NCBI GenBank assembly: GCA_027620595.1
Contig: JAQCDI010000002.1
Location: forward strand, 1-32,314
Direction of reading: 5' to 3'
DNA length: 32,314 nucleotides
Source: Bacteroidota bacterium
GTDB taxonomy: Bacteria > Bacteroidota > Rhodothermia > Rhodothermales > UBA10348
The translations under genes were made by a program, and so were the position numbers. The notes beneath the pieces were generated by a model. That model was not told where the DNA came from. It saw only the letters and a list, made by a program, of their open reading frames with translations, and ran no database searches. Every line of letters begins with the position of its first letter. The first letter of the stretch is position 1. Positions 1 to 8,300 of this stretch are shown one piece after another.

Positions 1-1894
1 CCCGTCCGATGACGCCGGCGTACATCTCCTCGATGAGATCAGCGTAACGCTCGCCGATGACCTTGCGCTTGAGCTTCATTGTCGGTGTCATCATGCCGTT
101 GTCCACCGAGAAGGGCTCGAGGACGAGACGGAAATCGCGCACTTTCTCGTGGGCCGCCGCACTGCGGGAGTAGGAGCGGAAGAGCTGTTGGAAGACGCGC
201 TGCACCTCTTCCGTGGCCAGAATGTCTGCCAGCGATGACGCAGCCAGCCCCTGCTCTTTGGCATACGAGCGGATCACACCCTCATCGGGCACTACCAGGG
301 CGGTCAGGAATTCGCGGGCCTCACCGACGATCATGATCTGGTCGATCCATGGCTCGTGTTTGAAGCCTTCTTCGATGGGGCCGGGGTAGATGTTCTTGCC
401 GCCGGCCGACACGAGCATGTGCTTGATGCGGTCGGTGATGACCAGGAAGCCGTTCTCGAATCGGCCGACGTCGCCCGTGTGGTACCAGCCGTCCTTGTCG
501 ATGGCCTCAGCCGTGGCTTCCGGATTGCCCCAGTAGCCTTTCATGATGTTGGGGCCCTTGGCAATGATTTCGCCGCTGGTCGTGGTCAGGGCGCTTGGGT
601 AGTTGTCGCCCACCTGCTCACCGAGGATTTCCAACGTGTCCGGATTCTGGATGGCCACCGTCACGCCCGGGATGATGTGCCCCACCTTGCCGTACTGCGG
701 ATCGTCGAAGGGGGAGATGGACAACACCGGAGAAGTCTCGGTCAGCCCGTAGCCTTCGACAATCGGAATGCCGGCAGAAAAGAAGAACTCTCCGATGGAC
801 TTGGGAAGCGCCGCGCCGCCCGACACTCCGAACTCGATGTGGCCCCCCAGCTTCTCGTGCAGCTTGGCAAAGACCAGCTTGAAGGCCAGTTTGTACTGCG
901 CAGAAAGGATGGGCCCTATCCGTTCGCTCCTGGCTTTCTTCAGGTTGTGGCGGAACCCGACATCCTGTGCCCAGGCAAAGATCTTCTTCTTGGCCGCGCC
1001 GCCTTCTTCGACGGACTTGCTGACTGCGTTGAAGATCTTTTCGTAGAGCCGCGGTACGGACAGCAGCACGGTCGGCTTGACTTCGAGGATGTCGCTCGTC
1101 ACGGTATCGATGCTGCGGGCATAGGAAATGGTCATGCCCGAGGCCAAGGTGCCGAGGTATCCACCGAGTCGCTCGAAGGAGTGACAAAGCGGAAGAAACG
1201 AGAGGTGGCGGCCCCCTTCTCGCAGTCGCAGTCGCGTCAGCGCCGATTTCAGGTTCTCACACAGGTTGGCGTGTGAGAGCATGACACCCTTCGGATTACC
1301 GGTGGTACCGGAGGTGTAGATCAACACGGCCAGATCTTCAGGTGTGACGCTTTTCTCATTTGCCCGGATGGCGTCCTCGAACTCGGTATAGAGGCCGTAA
1401 CCGCTTTCTATGGCGTCGTCGAACAGGTCCACGTAGTCGGGCAGCTCGTCGCGACCTTCCACCATGGACACGATGCGCTTCAAGTCCGGGCACACATCGT
1501 AGATCTCGAGGGCCTTCTTGAGCTGGATACCGGTCGAGACAACAAATACCGAGGCACCCGAGTCGTGGATGATGTAGCTGACTTCCTTGGGAGGCAGCGT
1601 CGTGTAAAGCGACACGTTGACGGCACCCAGCAACTGCGTGGCCATGTCGGCGTAGGCCCATTCAGGACGGTTTTCCGAAAGGATGGCCACACGGTCTCCC
1701 GGGCGAACCCCCTGTGCGTACAGGTAGCCGGCCATGGCGCGCGCGCGGTCCCGGAACTCAGTCCATTTGACGTCCACCCATTCCTTGGAGTCCTTGTCGA
1801 CGTAGCGGAGTACCGTCTGGTCCTTGCCGACGTGATAGTCCACCAGGCGGTTGAAGAGCTGCGGGATCGTGTTGAAGTCGACGAGGGCATTCAT
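1..1894 (-). CDS. Long-chain fatty-acid--CoA ligase (AMP-forming), 3' end cut by window edge
   Basis: Reading the complement from ATG at 1894 gives an open frame of about 631 codons that runs off the left edge without a stop. It begins MNALVDFNTIPQLFNR. The AMP-binding P-loop YTSGTTGNPKGVMLSH is followed by the SFLPLCHSFER region, the GYGLTETSP adenylate motif, and the GWYHTGDVG and KHMLVSAGGKNIYP motifs of the C-terminal lid. This is the ANL superfamily, FadD15-like long-chain acyl-CoA synthetase branch. It would activate free fatty acids to acyl-CoA with ATP. The family is usually about 600-650 residues, and the visible tail (VIGERYADLIEEMYAGVIGR) suggests very little is missing. No signal peptide or membrane segment is visible. 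It diverges from the marR-type gene at 2079. I found no clear promoter or Shine-Dalgarno for it. The chain-length preference cannot be read from sequence. Confidence 0.93.
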   Translation of the reverse strand, partial: MNALVDFNTIPQLFNRLVDYHVGKDQTVLRYVDKDSKEWVDVKWTEFRDRARAMAGYLYAQGVRPGDRVAILSENRPEWAYADMATQLLGAVNVSLYTTLPPKEVSYIIHDSGASVFVVSTGIQLKKALEIYDVCPDLKRIVSMVEGRDELPDYVDLFDDAIESGYGLYTEFEDAIRANEKSVTPEDLAVLIYTSGTTGNPKGVMLSHANLCENLKSALTRLRLREGGRHLSFLPLCHSFERLGGYLGTLASGMTISYARSIDTVTSDILEVKPTVLLSVPRLYEKIFNAVSKSVEEGGAAKKKIFAWAQDVGFRHNLKKARSERIGPILSAQYKLAFKLVFAKLHEKLGGHIEFGVSGGAALPKSIGEFFFSAGIPIVEGYGLTETSPVLSISPFDDPQYGKVGHIIPGVTVAIQNPDTLEILGEQVGDNYPSALTTTSGEIIAKGPNIMKGYWGNPEATAEAIDKDGWYHTGDVGRFENGFLVITDRIKHMLVSAGGKNIYPGPIEEGFKHEPWIDQIMIVGEAREFLTALVVPDEGVIRSYAKEQGLAASSLADILATEEVQRVFQQLFRSYSRSAAAHEKVRDFRLVLEPFSVDNGMMTPTMKLKRKVIGERYADLIEEMYAGVIGR

Positions 1895-2040
1895 GGGCGT
1901 CCGATGATGGGTGACATCAATGGCCGTGATGGTACGGCGGTGCGGGCCAACGCAGCAAGAACACGCAAAGCGCTTCCAGGTTGCCACGACCGGATGGGAA
2001 CAGGCTGGACTGCCTGCTCTCAAAACGCGATAAACCCTCC

Positions 2041-2069
2041 TTGACAATAAGTGTTACAACACGTATACT
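2041..2069 (+). promoter_or_regulatory. Sigma-70-type promoter of the marR gene
   Basis: A consensus -35 TTGACA (2041-2046) is separated by exactly 17 bases from a near-consensus -10 TATACT (2064-2069). The spacer contains the palindrome at 2051-2062. Transcription would start near 2076, only about three bases before the ATG at 2079, so the message would be essentially leaderless. Confidence 0.8.
2051..2062. promoter_or_regulatory. Operator copy 1, GTGTTACAACAC, between -35 and -10 of marR
   Basis: This is a 12-base near-palindrome (arms GTGTT / AACAC). It is the exact reverse complement of the copies at 2560-2571 and 2667-2678. Its place inside the promoter spacer would let a bound dimer block RNA polymerase, as in MarR autorepression. 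Binding by the adjacent MarR protein is inference. Confidence 0.75.
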
Positions 2070-2078
2070 ACCAGGGTC

Positions 2079-2543
2079 ATGTCGACACATTCCCCCCATA
2101 GCGCCCCCAGGCCGCGGACGGACAGGCTGGAAGAAGAGGTATCCCTCGACATCCTCCGGACGGCATTCGCGTTGGAGCACTTCCTGGCGGAAGGGCTCAA
2201 GGAGCATGGACTGACGATGACCCAGTACAACGTGCTTCGCATTCTGCGGGGCGCGGGCAAGAAAGGGCTGTGTCGAAATGATGTCGGAGCGCGCATGCTG
2301 TCGCCCGTGCCGGACGCCACGCGCCTGATTGACCGACTGATTGCGTCCGGCTATGCGCAGAAGGACAAGGATCCGAACGACAAGCGGTATACGGCCACGC
2401 GCATCACCGAAAAAGGACTGGATCTGTTGACCACGTTGGATGAACCCATCATGGAAATGCACCGATTCCAATGGGGACATCTGTCCGCAGCCGAGTTGGT
2501 CACCTTGTCGTCGTTGCTGCGCACCAACAAACCGCCCGGATAA
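2079..2543 (+). CDS. MarR-family transcriptional regulator
   Basis: The product has 154 residues, normal length for the family. A winged helix-turn-helix fits residues about 45-115: LTMTQYNVLRILRGAG leads into the recognition region, and the wing holds DPNDKRYTATRITEKGLDLL, close to the MarR wing signature D.RD.R....LT..G. Flanking helices at both ends would form the dimer interface. The start at 2079 is the only ATG that keeps the first dimerisation helix (LEEEVSLDILRTAFALEHFL). It follows the promoter so closely that the mRNA should be almost leaderless. Exact operator copies lie in its own promoter and before the downstream yceI-family gene, so autoregulation plus control of yceI is likely. 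A divergent acyl-CoA ligase makes a lipid or CoA-thioester ligand possible, but nothing in the sequence proves the ligand. Confidence 0.92.
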   Translation: MSTHSPHSAPRPRTDRLEEEVSLDILRTAFALEHFLAEGLKEHGLTMTQYNVLRILRGAGKKGLCRNDVGARMLSPVPDATRLIDRLIASGYAQKDKDPNDKRYTATRITEKGLDLLTTLDEPIMEMHRFQWGHLSAAELVTLSSLLRTNKPPG

Positions 2544-2559
2544 AAAATTTTTCTATTGC

Positions 2560-2571
2560 GTGTTGTAACAC
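2560..2571. promoter_or_regulatory. Operator copy 2, GTGTTGTAACAC
   Basis: Exact match to the operator word, 17 bases after the marR stop and about 110 bases before the yceI start. A degenerate fourth copy, TTGTTGTGACAC (10 of 12 matching), follows at 2574-2585, so two dimers could bind side by side. No convincing -35/-10 pair was found here, so the yceI promoter remains unplaced. Confidence 0.7.
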
Positions 2572-2666
2572 ACTTGTTGTGACACGCACTCAGGCTTGAA
2601 AACATCATTCCCTGACCCTTCCCCGACATGCCCCCGCTACGACCATGACCATCTTCCTTCCGACGA

Positions 2667-2678
2667 GTGTTGTAACAC
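2667..2678. promoter_or_regulatory. Operator copy 3, GTGTTGTAACAC, just before the yceI ATG
   Basis: A third exact copy of the 12-base word ends two bases before the ATG at 2681. A regulator bound here would obstruct either a short-leader promoter or elongation into yceI. Confidence 0.7.
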
Positions 2679-2680
2679 AC

Positions 2681-3313
2681 ATGATGAAGAGTGCCCTTGT
2701 AGGACTCAGCCTCCTTTTTACGTCAGCCACTGACACCACACAGACCACGACGACCATGACTACCGCAGCTGAAACCACCACCACGACCACCTGGAACATC
2801 GACACGGCCCACACGCAGGTCGAATTCGTGGTCAAGCACATGATGTTCGCCAAAGTGCGCGGCGCATTCACTTCCTTCTCCGGCTAAATCGTGGCGGGTG
2901 AGGACGGGGACCTGGCCAGTGGTCAGTTCAACGCCACCATCGAAACGTCGAGTGTCGACACGGCCAACGAACAGCGTGACAACCACCTTCGTTCGGGCGA
3001 TTTCTTTGATGCTGAGAACCACCCGGCCATTACGTTCAACAGCACCTCGATCGAGCGCGTTGCCGACAAAAAACTGAAGGTATCCGGCGATCTGACGATC
3101 CGCGGCATCACGAAAAACATCGTCCTCGATGTCACCGAAACGGGTACGGGCATCGATCCGTGGGGCAACCTGCGCATCGGAATCCAGGCCCAGGGCACGG
3201 TCAACCGCAAAGAGTTCGGTCTGACCTGGAATCAGGCGCTTGAAGCCGGTGGCGTCCTGGTTGGCGACGAAGTACAGCTCGTCATCGAAGCCCAGGCAGT
3301 CAAAGCCAACTGA
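2681..3313 (+). pseudogene. YceI-family protein, interrupted by an in-frame TAA at 2885-2887
   Basis: The frame from 2681 reads MMKSALVGLSLLFTSATD, a plausible signal peptide, then an unusually threonine-rich linker and the YceI lipocalin-like start TWNIDTAHTQVEFVVKHMMFAKVRGAFTSFSG. A TAA stop follows at 2885-2887. The same frame then continues IVAGEDGDLASGQFNATI through the typical blocks SVDTANEQRDNHLRSGDFFDAENHPAITF, DLTIRGITKNIVLDV and WGNLRIGIQAQGTVNRKEFGLTWN to a TGA at 3311-3313. The pieces join without any shift and make one full-length YceI domain, so a single nonsense substitution (or a base-call error) explains the break. YceI proteins bind polyisoprenoid or amphiphilic lipids in the periplasm. 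A second possible start, ATG at 2756, would give a version without a signal peptide. GTG at 2891 could restart translation but would lose the first strands of the barrel. Confidence 0.85.
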
Positions 3314-3341
3314 TATTCCTCATCGGAATCAGGGACCATGA

Positions 3342-3378
3342 GCCCGGTCTGCCCCGTAAGGCAGACCGGGCCCTTCTT
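3342..3378 (+). terminator. Rho-independent terminator after yceI
   Basis: A perfect 12-bp stem GCCCGGTCTGCC (3342-3353) / GGCAGACCGGGC (3360-3371) has a six-base loop and is followed by CCTTCTTATT on the + strand. The T-tract is imperfect. The site lies between the convergent yceI and pyrD ends and may act in both directions. Confidence 0.8.
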
Positions 3379-3380
3379 AT

Positions 3381-4487
3381 TCAGGCCTCCGATTTGATTC
3401 CCACGACTTTCGAGATGGAAGAGTGGCCTTCTTCTTTCATCAGCCGGACCAGGCCTTCCTTGATGGAGCGGATGAGCCCGGGGCCCTTGTAGACGAGGCC
3501 GGTGTATACCTGGATCAGGGAAGCGCCGGCCTTGATGCGTTCGTAGGCATCCTCGGCTGACGAAATGCCACCGACACCAATGATCGGCACCTTCCCCTTG
3601 GTCTTCCGGTAGAGATACCGCACGAGTCCGGTGGCGCGGGCCTTCAGGGGTGGACCACTCAGGCCACCTCGGCCGATCTTCTCGATGACAGCGGACGACG
3701 TCCGGAGGCCTTCGCGATCCGAGGCGGTATTGGTGGCAATGAAACCATTGACCCCGTGCCCGAGGGACACCAGGAGCAGCTCGTCAAACAGGCTGTCGAG
3801 GATGAAACGGTCGGTGTGCGGTGGCGAGAACTTCACCAGGACGGGCACGCGGCGCTTCATCTCGGCGCGTTCCCGCATGATGGCCCTGAGCAGCGCATCC
3901 AGTGAGTTGGGGTCCTCAAAGGTCTTGCCCTCTGCCGTGTTGGGGCAGGAAACGTTGAGGGCCACGTAGTCGGCGTACGGGGCCAGCAGACGGAAGCTCT
4001 CGCAGAAATCAGCAATGGCAGCTTCTCCCTCGATCGAGGGATCGTGTGTCTTGGCCAGGTTGACGCCGACGGGGAAGGCAATCTGACCGGCCTGCATTGC
4101 AAGGCGCCGCTGCACGGCAGCGGCGCCGACATTGTTGAGCCCCATCCGGTTGATGAGGGCCTCGTCCCCGGGCAAACGGAAAGCGCGCGGTTTCTTGTTG
4201 CCCTTCGATTTGCGGGCGCTCACGCTGCCCACCTCCACGAATCCACAGCCCGCCTTGCGGAAGAAGGGAATCAATCGGGCATTCTTGTCGAAGCCTGCGG
4301 CCAATCCCACCGGATTGGCAAACGTCTTGCCCAGGATCTCCTGGTGCAGGGAGGGGTGGGCGTACTGGTACATCGAATCCAGCAGGAACGGCGTCCATTG
4401 CTGGGCGAACCGCGCCGTGAGGGAGGCCACATTATGGGCCGTTTCCGGACCGAGGGCGAAGAGGGCGGATCGGAATGCGGAATACAT
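3381..4487 (-). CDS. pyrD: Dihydroorotate dehydrogenase (quinone), class 2
   Basis: This 368-residue enzyme oxidises dihydroorotate to orotate in pyrimidine synthesis and passes electrons to the quinone pool at the inner membrane. The N-terminal helices (MYSAFRSALFALGPETAHNVASLTARF) match the membrane-associating domain specific to class 2 enzymes. FMN and substrate regions are visible: NPVGLAAGFDKNA, VEVGSVSARKSKGNKKPRAFRLP, NRMGLNNVG, NVSCPNT, VKFSPP, TNTASDREGL, GGLSGPPL, IIGVGGISSAEDA and GASLIQVYTGLVYKGP. The serine of N-V-S-C-P-N-T is in the position of the class 2 catalytic base. The start at 4487 gives the usual length and the full membrane domain. It diverges from the PhzF-family gene with 82 bases between them. 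A copy of the GGGCGAACC word lies inside it (4403) and another just upstream (4504). Confidence 0.97.
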   Translation of the reverse strand: MYSAFRSALFALGPETAHNVASLTARFAQQWTPFLLDSMYQYAHPSLHQEILGKTFANPVGLAAGFDKNARLIPFFRKAGCGFVEVGSVSARKSKGNKKPRAFRLPGDEALINRMGLNNVGAAAVQRRLAMQAGQIAFPVGVNLAKTHDPSIEGEAAIADFCESFRLLAPYADYVALNVSCPNTAEGKTFEDPNSLDALLRAIMRERAEMKRRVPVLVKFSPPHTDRFILDSLFDELLLVSLGHGVNGFIATNTASDREGLRTSSAVIEKIGRGGLSGPPLKARATGLVRYLYRKTKGKVPIIGVGGISSAEDAYERIKAGASLIQVYTGLVYKGPGLIRSIKEGLVRLMKEEGHSSISKVVGIKSEA

Positions 4488-4569
4488 GCGTTATCGGCTT
4501 GACGGGCGAACCCCGGAACAGGGGCGGCGCCGACAAGATACATCACAGAGGACCTGCGGGGACCAACCG

Positions 4570-5367
4570 ATGGAGCTCACCATCCGCCAGGTGGACGCGT
4601 TCACCCGGAAACCCTTTGCCGGCAATCCGGCCGCCGTTTGCGTCGTGGAAGCTTTTCCCGACCATGCCTTCATGCAGGCCGTGGCCAATGAGATGAACCT
4701 CTCGGAAACGGCGTTCGTGCGCCGTCGTGGGGACGGAGACTGGGATCTGCGTTGGTTCACGCCGGCGGCCGAGGTGGATCTCTGCGGGCATGCCACGCTG
4801 GCCACCGCGCATACCCTTTTCGAGCAGGGTCTGGTTGAAGCCACTGCAACCGCCGTTTTCCAGACCCGCAGCGGTGCCCTCCGCGTAACGCAGAGCACCT
4901 CGGGTCAGCTGGAAATGGATTTTCCGGCCGAACCGGCCAATCAGGGATTTCCTGGGGAGCTGATCGACAACGCCCTGAACACCGACTGCCTGCGCCATGC
5001 GGCCAACCGTATGGATGCTTTGGCTGAGCTGGAGAACGAAACCGCGCTGCGAGAGCTGAATCCCGACATGTCGGCCATTGCGTCCCTCGACGTGCGGGGC
5101 CTCATCGTCACGGCGCCGGCCGACGAACCGGGCGTGGATTTTGTGAGCCGCTTCTTTGCACCGCAGCTGAATGTGCCGGAGGATCCCGTTACCGGATCTG
5201 CGCACTGCTGCCTGGCGCCCTGGTGGGGACGTCGGCTGGGCAAGACGGTCATGAAGGCCAAGCAGCTCTCGGCCCGCGGCGGGGAGGTCGAGGTCGAGCT
5301 CAGCGGGGAGCGCGTGTTGCTTCGTGGTTACGCCGTTACGGTCATGAGCGCGACGCTCAAGGTCTGA
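4570..5367 (+). CDS. PhzF-family isomerase-like protein
   Basis: The 265-residue product carries the family's marks: QVDAFTRKPFAGNPAAVC at the start; NLSETAFV, whose Glu (about residue 45) is the PhzF catalytic acid; the RWFTPAAEVDLCGHATLA block; and the second-half repeat DFVSRFFAPQLNVPEDPVTGSAHCCLAPWW. PhzF folds as two diaminopimelate-epimerase-like halves. PhzF itself isomerises a phenazine precursor, but most homologues have unknown substrates, and no other phenazine genes are present, so phenazine synthesis should not be assumed. The ATG at 4570 was chosen because the longer upstream frame overlaps pyrD and has no family similarity. The middle region (about 125-150) is less conserved in appearance than the ends. 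The stop codon directly abuts a GGTTCGCCC copy at 5368. Confidence 0.9.
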   Translation: MELTIRQVDAFTRKPFAGNPAAVCVVEAFPDHAFMQAVANEMNLSETAFVRRRGDGDWDLRWFTPAAEVDLCGHATLATAHTLFEQGLVEATATAVFQTRSGALRVTQSTSGQLEMDFPAEPANQGFPGELIDNALNTDCLRHAANRMDALAELENETALRELNPDMSAIASLDVRGLIVTAPADEPGVDFVSRFFAPQLNVPEDPVTGSAHCCLAPWWGRRLGKTVMKAKQLSARGGEVEVELSGERVLLRGYAVTVMSATLKV

Positions 5368-5397
5368 GGTTCGCCCGAAAACCGGATGGGCCTGGAC

Positions 5398-8300
5398 CTA
5401 CCAGCCCGGGATGATCTGGAAACCGAAGTGCGCGCCCTTGACAGGTCGCTGCCAGGGCTTGGCGTAGAAGATCTCCAGTACGGTGTATCCGAAGAGGTTG
5501 ACGCGGGTCGAGACACCGGTGGAAAACACAGGAATGCGCTCGGCGCTGCGGGTATCCTTGAACCACTCCGATACGGGGCCGATTTGCGGCGGATCGTTGG
5601 CCGTCCACGCCACGCCGCCGTCCACGAACAGCGCGATCTCCGTGGGCAGGTACGGGAAGTTGATCAGTCCGAACTGCTCGGTACCGAAGAGCGGAATACG
5701 CAACTCCATGGACGCCAATCCCATGCGGGTACCCAGAAGCCGGGATTGTTCGGCGCAGATGCCCGATGGCGTAGGCGTGCATTCCTCGATGTTGTCGAAC
5801 GAGGAGAACGAATAGCCGCGCACGAAGCTCTGGCTGTTGGCGTAGCCGAGGTATTCCTGCGTGAAGAGCGAACCGCTGGTCTCATCGGCCCCGTAGTTGC
5901 CCATGTGCAATCCGCGCATGGCAAACGTCAGGGGTGAGAACTGGAAGTAGCGGCGGTAATCGGCCCGCACCCGGACGAAGCGTGCTGTCCCGATGTGGGG
6001 TACCACTTCGAAACGGGAGCGTCCACCGCGCACGGGCGAAGTGAAGCCGAAGAAAGAAAAATCCGAGACCAGTGCCAGGCCCGTAGTGGCAAAGTACTGG
6101 GCATCGGGTTCGGAGTCGTTGAGCTGCGTCCGATCCCGGGTCACGAATCCAGTCACGGGATCGAACCGGAATGTGTCCAACTCATAGTCGAATCCATACC
6201 GGGTGGCACCCACCGAGGCCTCCAGGCGCCGGGTGGTCGTGAAGGCGTACGAGGACAACCCTTCGATCTGATCGATGTAGATGCGCTGCCGCAGGTTGAG
6301 GATGCTCTGCCCGTCGTTGCCGATGAAGGACGAACCGAACAGGATGGGAATGTGGCCGCCCACCACGCCCCAGTTCATGCGCCGTTCGCGGTTGACATAG
6401 GCCACCTGCGCACCGACATCCTTGAACGTGCCGTTGGCCTGGGCAATAACGGTCAGGTTCTGATTGCCCAGCATGTCCGAGAAATAGAATCCGACCCCAC
6501 CGGAAACACCCGCGCCGTAGAGGCCGCCGGCCTGCACGCCGATGGACGGTGGTGCCACATAATCCAGGACCAGGCGCGGGCTGTAGGCCCGGGTGGACGT
6601 ATCGAGATCCGGCGGCAGGCCCGTCAACGGGTCCTGGATGTAGTTGCTGACAAGGCCTTCGTCGACCGCTGCGGCCGGAGGCAGGATGGCCGCCACAGAG
6701 GAGGAGGCAGCCAGGCTGAAGTCCACAGGTTGGCCCGTCAGTTGATCGGCTTCCCGGGCAAACACGGTGTAGTTGCCGTCGGAGAATACCGAGAAGACCA
6801 TACGGCCGTTCTGCGCGGCTACGGTCATGGCCGGGCTCATGGCCGTGATGCCGGAGACACCGGTCTTGAGGTGTGTCAAGCGGTGCACCGAGTCGTCCGT
6901 ACGGTCGAGCCGGTAGAGGTCCTTGAATCCGTCGTGGTCCGAAATGAAATAGAGCTGATTGCCGTCCGGCGAGAACTGCGGGTTGTGGTGCAAGCCTTCG
7001 AAGGGACGGTGAACCGTGATTTCCAGCGTCTCGGTGTCGATCACAGCCAAACGGGGCTCGCCGTATTCGAGTGTCCGGAAATTGGTGCCTGCTTCGCCGC
7101 GATCTGTCGTGAAGGCAAGGTGCCGGCCATCCGGGTGCCACGCGGGCTGCAGGTCGGCAAACCGGTCGTTGGTCAGCTGCCGAACGGATCCGTTGCTCAT
7201 ATCGAGCAGATAGAGGTCCGAGATGCCGCCATCCATGCCGGAAAAGGCAAGGATGTCGGGGTCGGGAGACCAGGCCAGGTTGGTGATGGCCGAAACACCA
7301 TCCACCTTGAATCGCTGAACGATATCTCCCTTGGCCCAGTCCAGGATCGAGATCTCGTTGTCTCCTTCGACGAAGGTGATGAAGGCAAACTGGCGTCCGT
7401 CCGGAGACCAGGAGCCAGCTGATGAAATGAAGCGGATGGCGTCGAAGTGCGCATCCCGGTTGCCGCTCTTGAGACGGCGGATCACCCGGCCGGTGTTGGC
7501 ATCGGCAATGAAGAGGTTGATCTCGAAGAGGTCCTTCTCGCTCAGGTAGGCTATGTACTGACCGTCCGGACTGACGACCGGGGCGATGTTCATGTCGCCC
7601 GAATCCAGGTTGCTGGACAGGACCTCCCTTCCGGCTGCCGCCATGCTGTCACGATCGGCCGTGAGGGGCAGGTAGGCCTCCTTGACGGCAGCAATCCACT
7701 CGTTGGAAAGGGAGTCGGCGCTGATCCCGAGGGTGTAGACGAACGCCGAGTCCACGCCGACCCGTCCGGACAGCTTGAAGAGGTTGGCCACGGCCACATC
7801 CCCGTACTTACCGCCGATGTAGGCAAGGTAGGCCTGGCCGTAGCGATAGGGGAAGTAGCTCATGTCCCGCGTGATGGTGTCGATCGTGGGCAGGTCGTCG
7901 CGCATCGCGGCGTCCCGCATCCACATGGCCGTGTGGGCGTCGACCCGCCCGACCGAGAAGTACTCGGCCATTCCTTCCACCAGCCAGAGCGGAATGAGTT
8001 GGAAGGCGAACCGGATGGAATCGGTCCGAGAAAGAGCAATGTCGTACTGGAAGGAGTGGACCAGTTCATGGCCCAGGACGTGGTCGGTGTCCTTGTAAGA
8101 GCCCGTGAGCGGCATGATGACCCGCTCCTTCAGCCCTTCCGTTACCCCGCCGGTGCCTTCACCGAGCGCACCCCCGATGGCGTTCGTCTGGTGGAAGTCT
8201 GCGTCATTGGCGTAGAAGATGACCGGCTTGCGCTCATAGAACTCGCGCAGGAAGGTGCGGCTGTGCCGCTGGTACCAGCGCTCGGCCATGCGGGCGGCGT

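Noticed and set aside
356..1276. A 306-codon open frame on the + strand near the left edge.
   Set aside because: It lies opposite the acyl-CoA ligase, whose minus-strand frame contains all ANL motifs.
1895..2050. AAGGAGG on the minus strand near 2036-2042 as a Shine-Dalgarno for a longer acyl-CoA ligase.
   Set aside because: No start codon lies at suitable spacing, and the in-frame upstream translation (Cys/Arg/His-rich) does not resemble the family, whose natural start is at 1894.
2881..2893. Stop-codon recoding (TAA read as an amino acid) in yceI.
   Set aside because: Other genes in the window end in TAA in the expected place, and no recoding element was visible. A point change or sequence error is simpler.
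4570..5367. Phenazine biosynthesis.
   Set aside because: Only a PhzF-family gene is present; no phzA/B, D, E or G neighbours. Most PhzF homologues are not in phenazine pathways.
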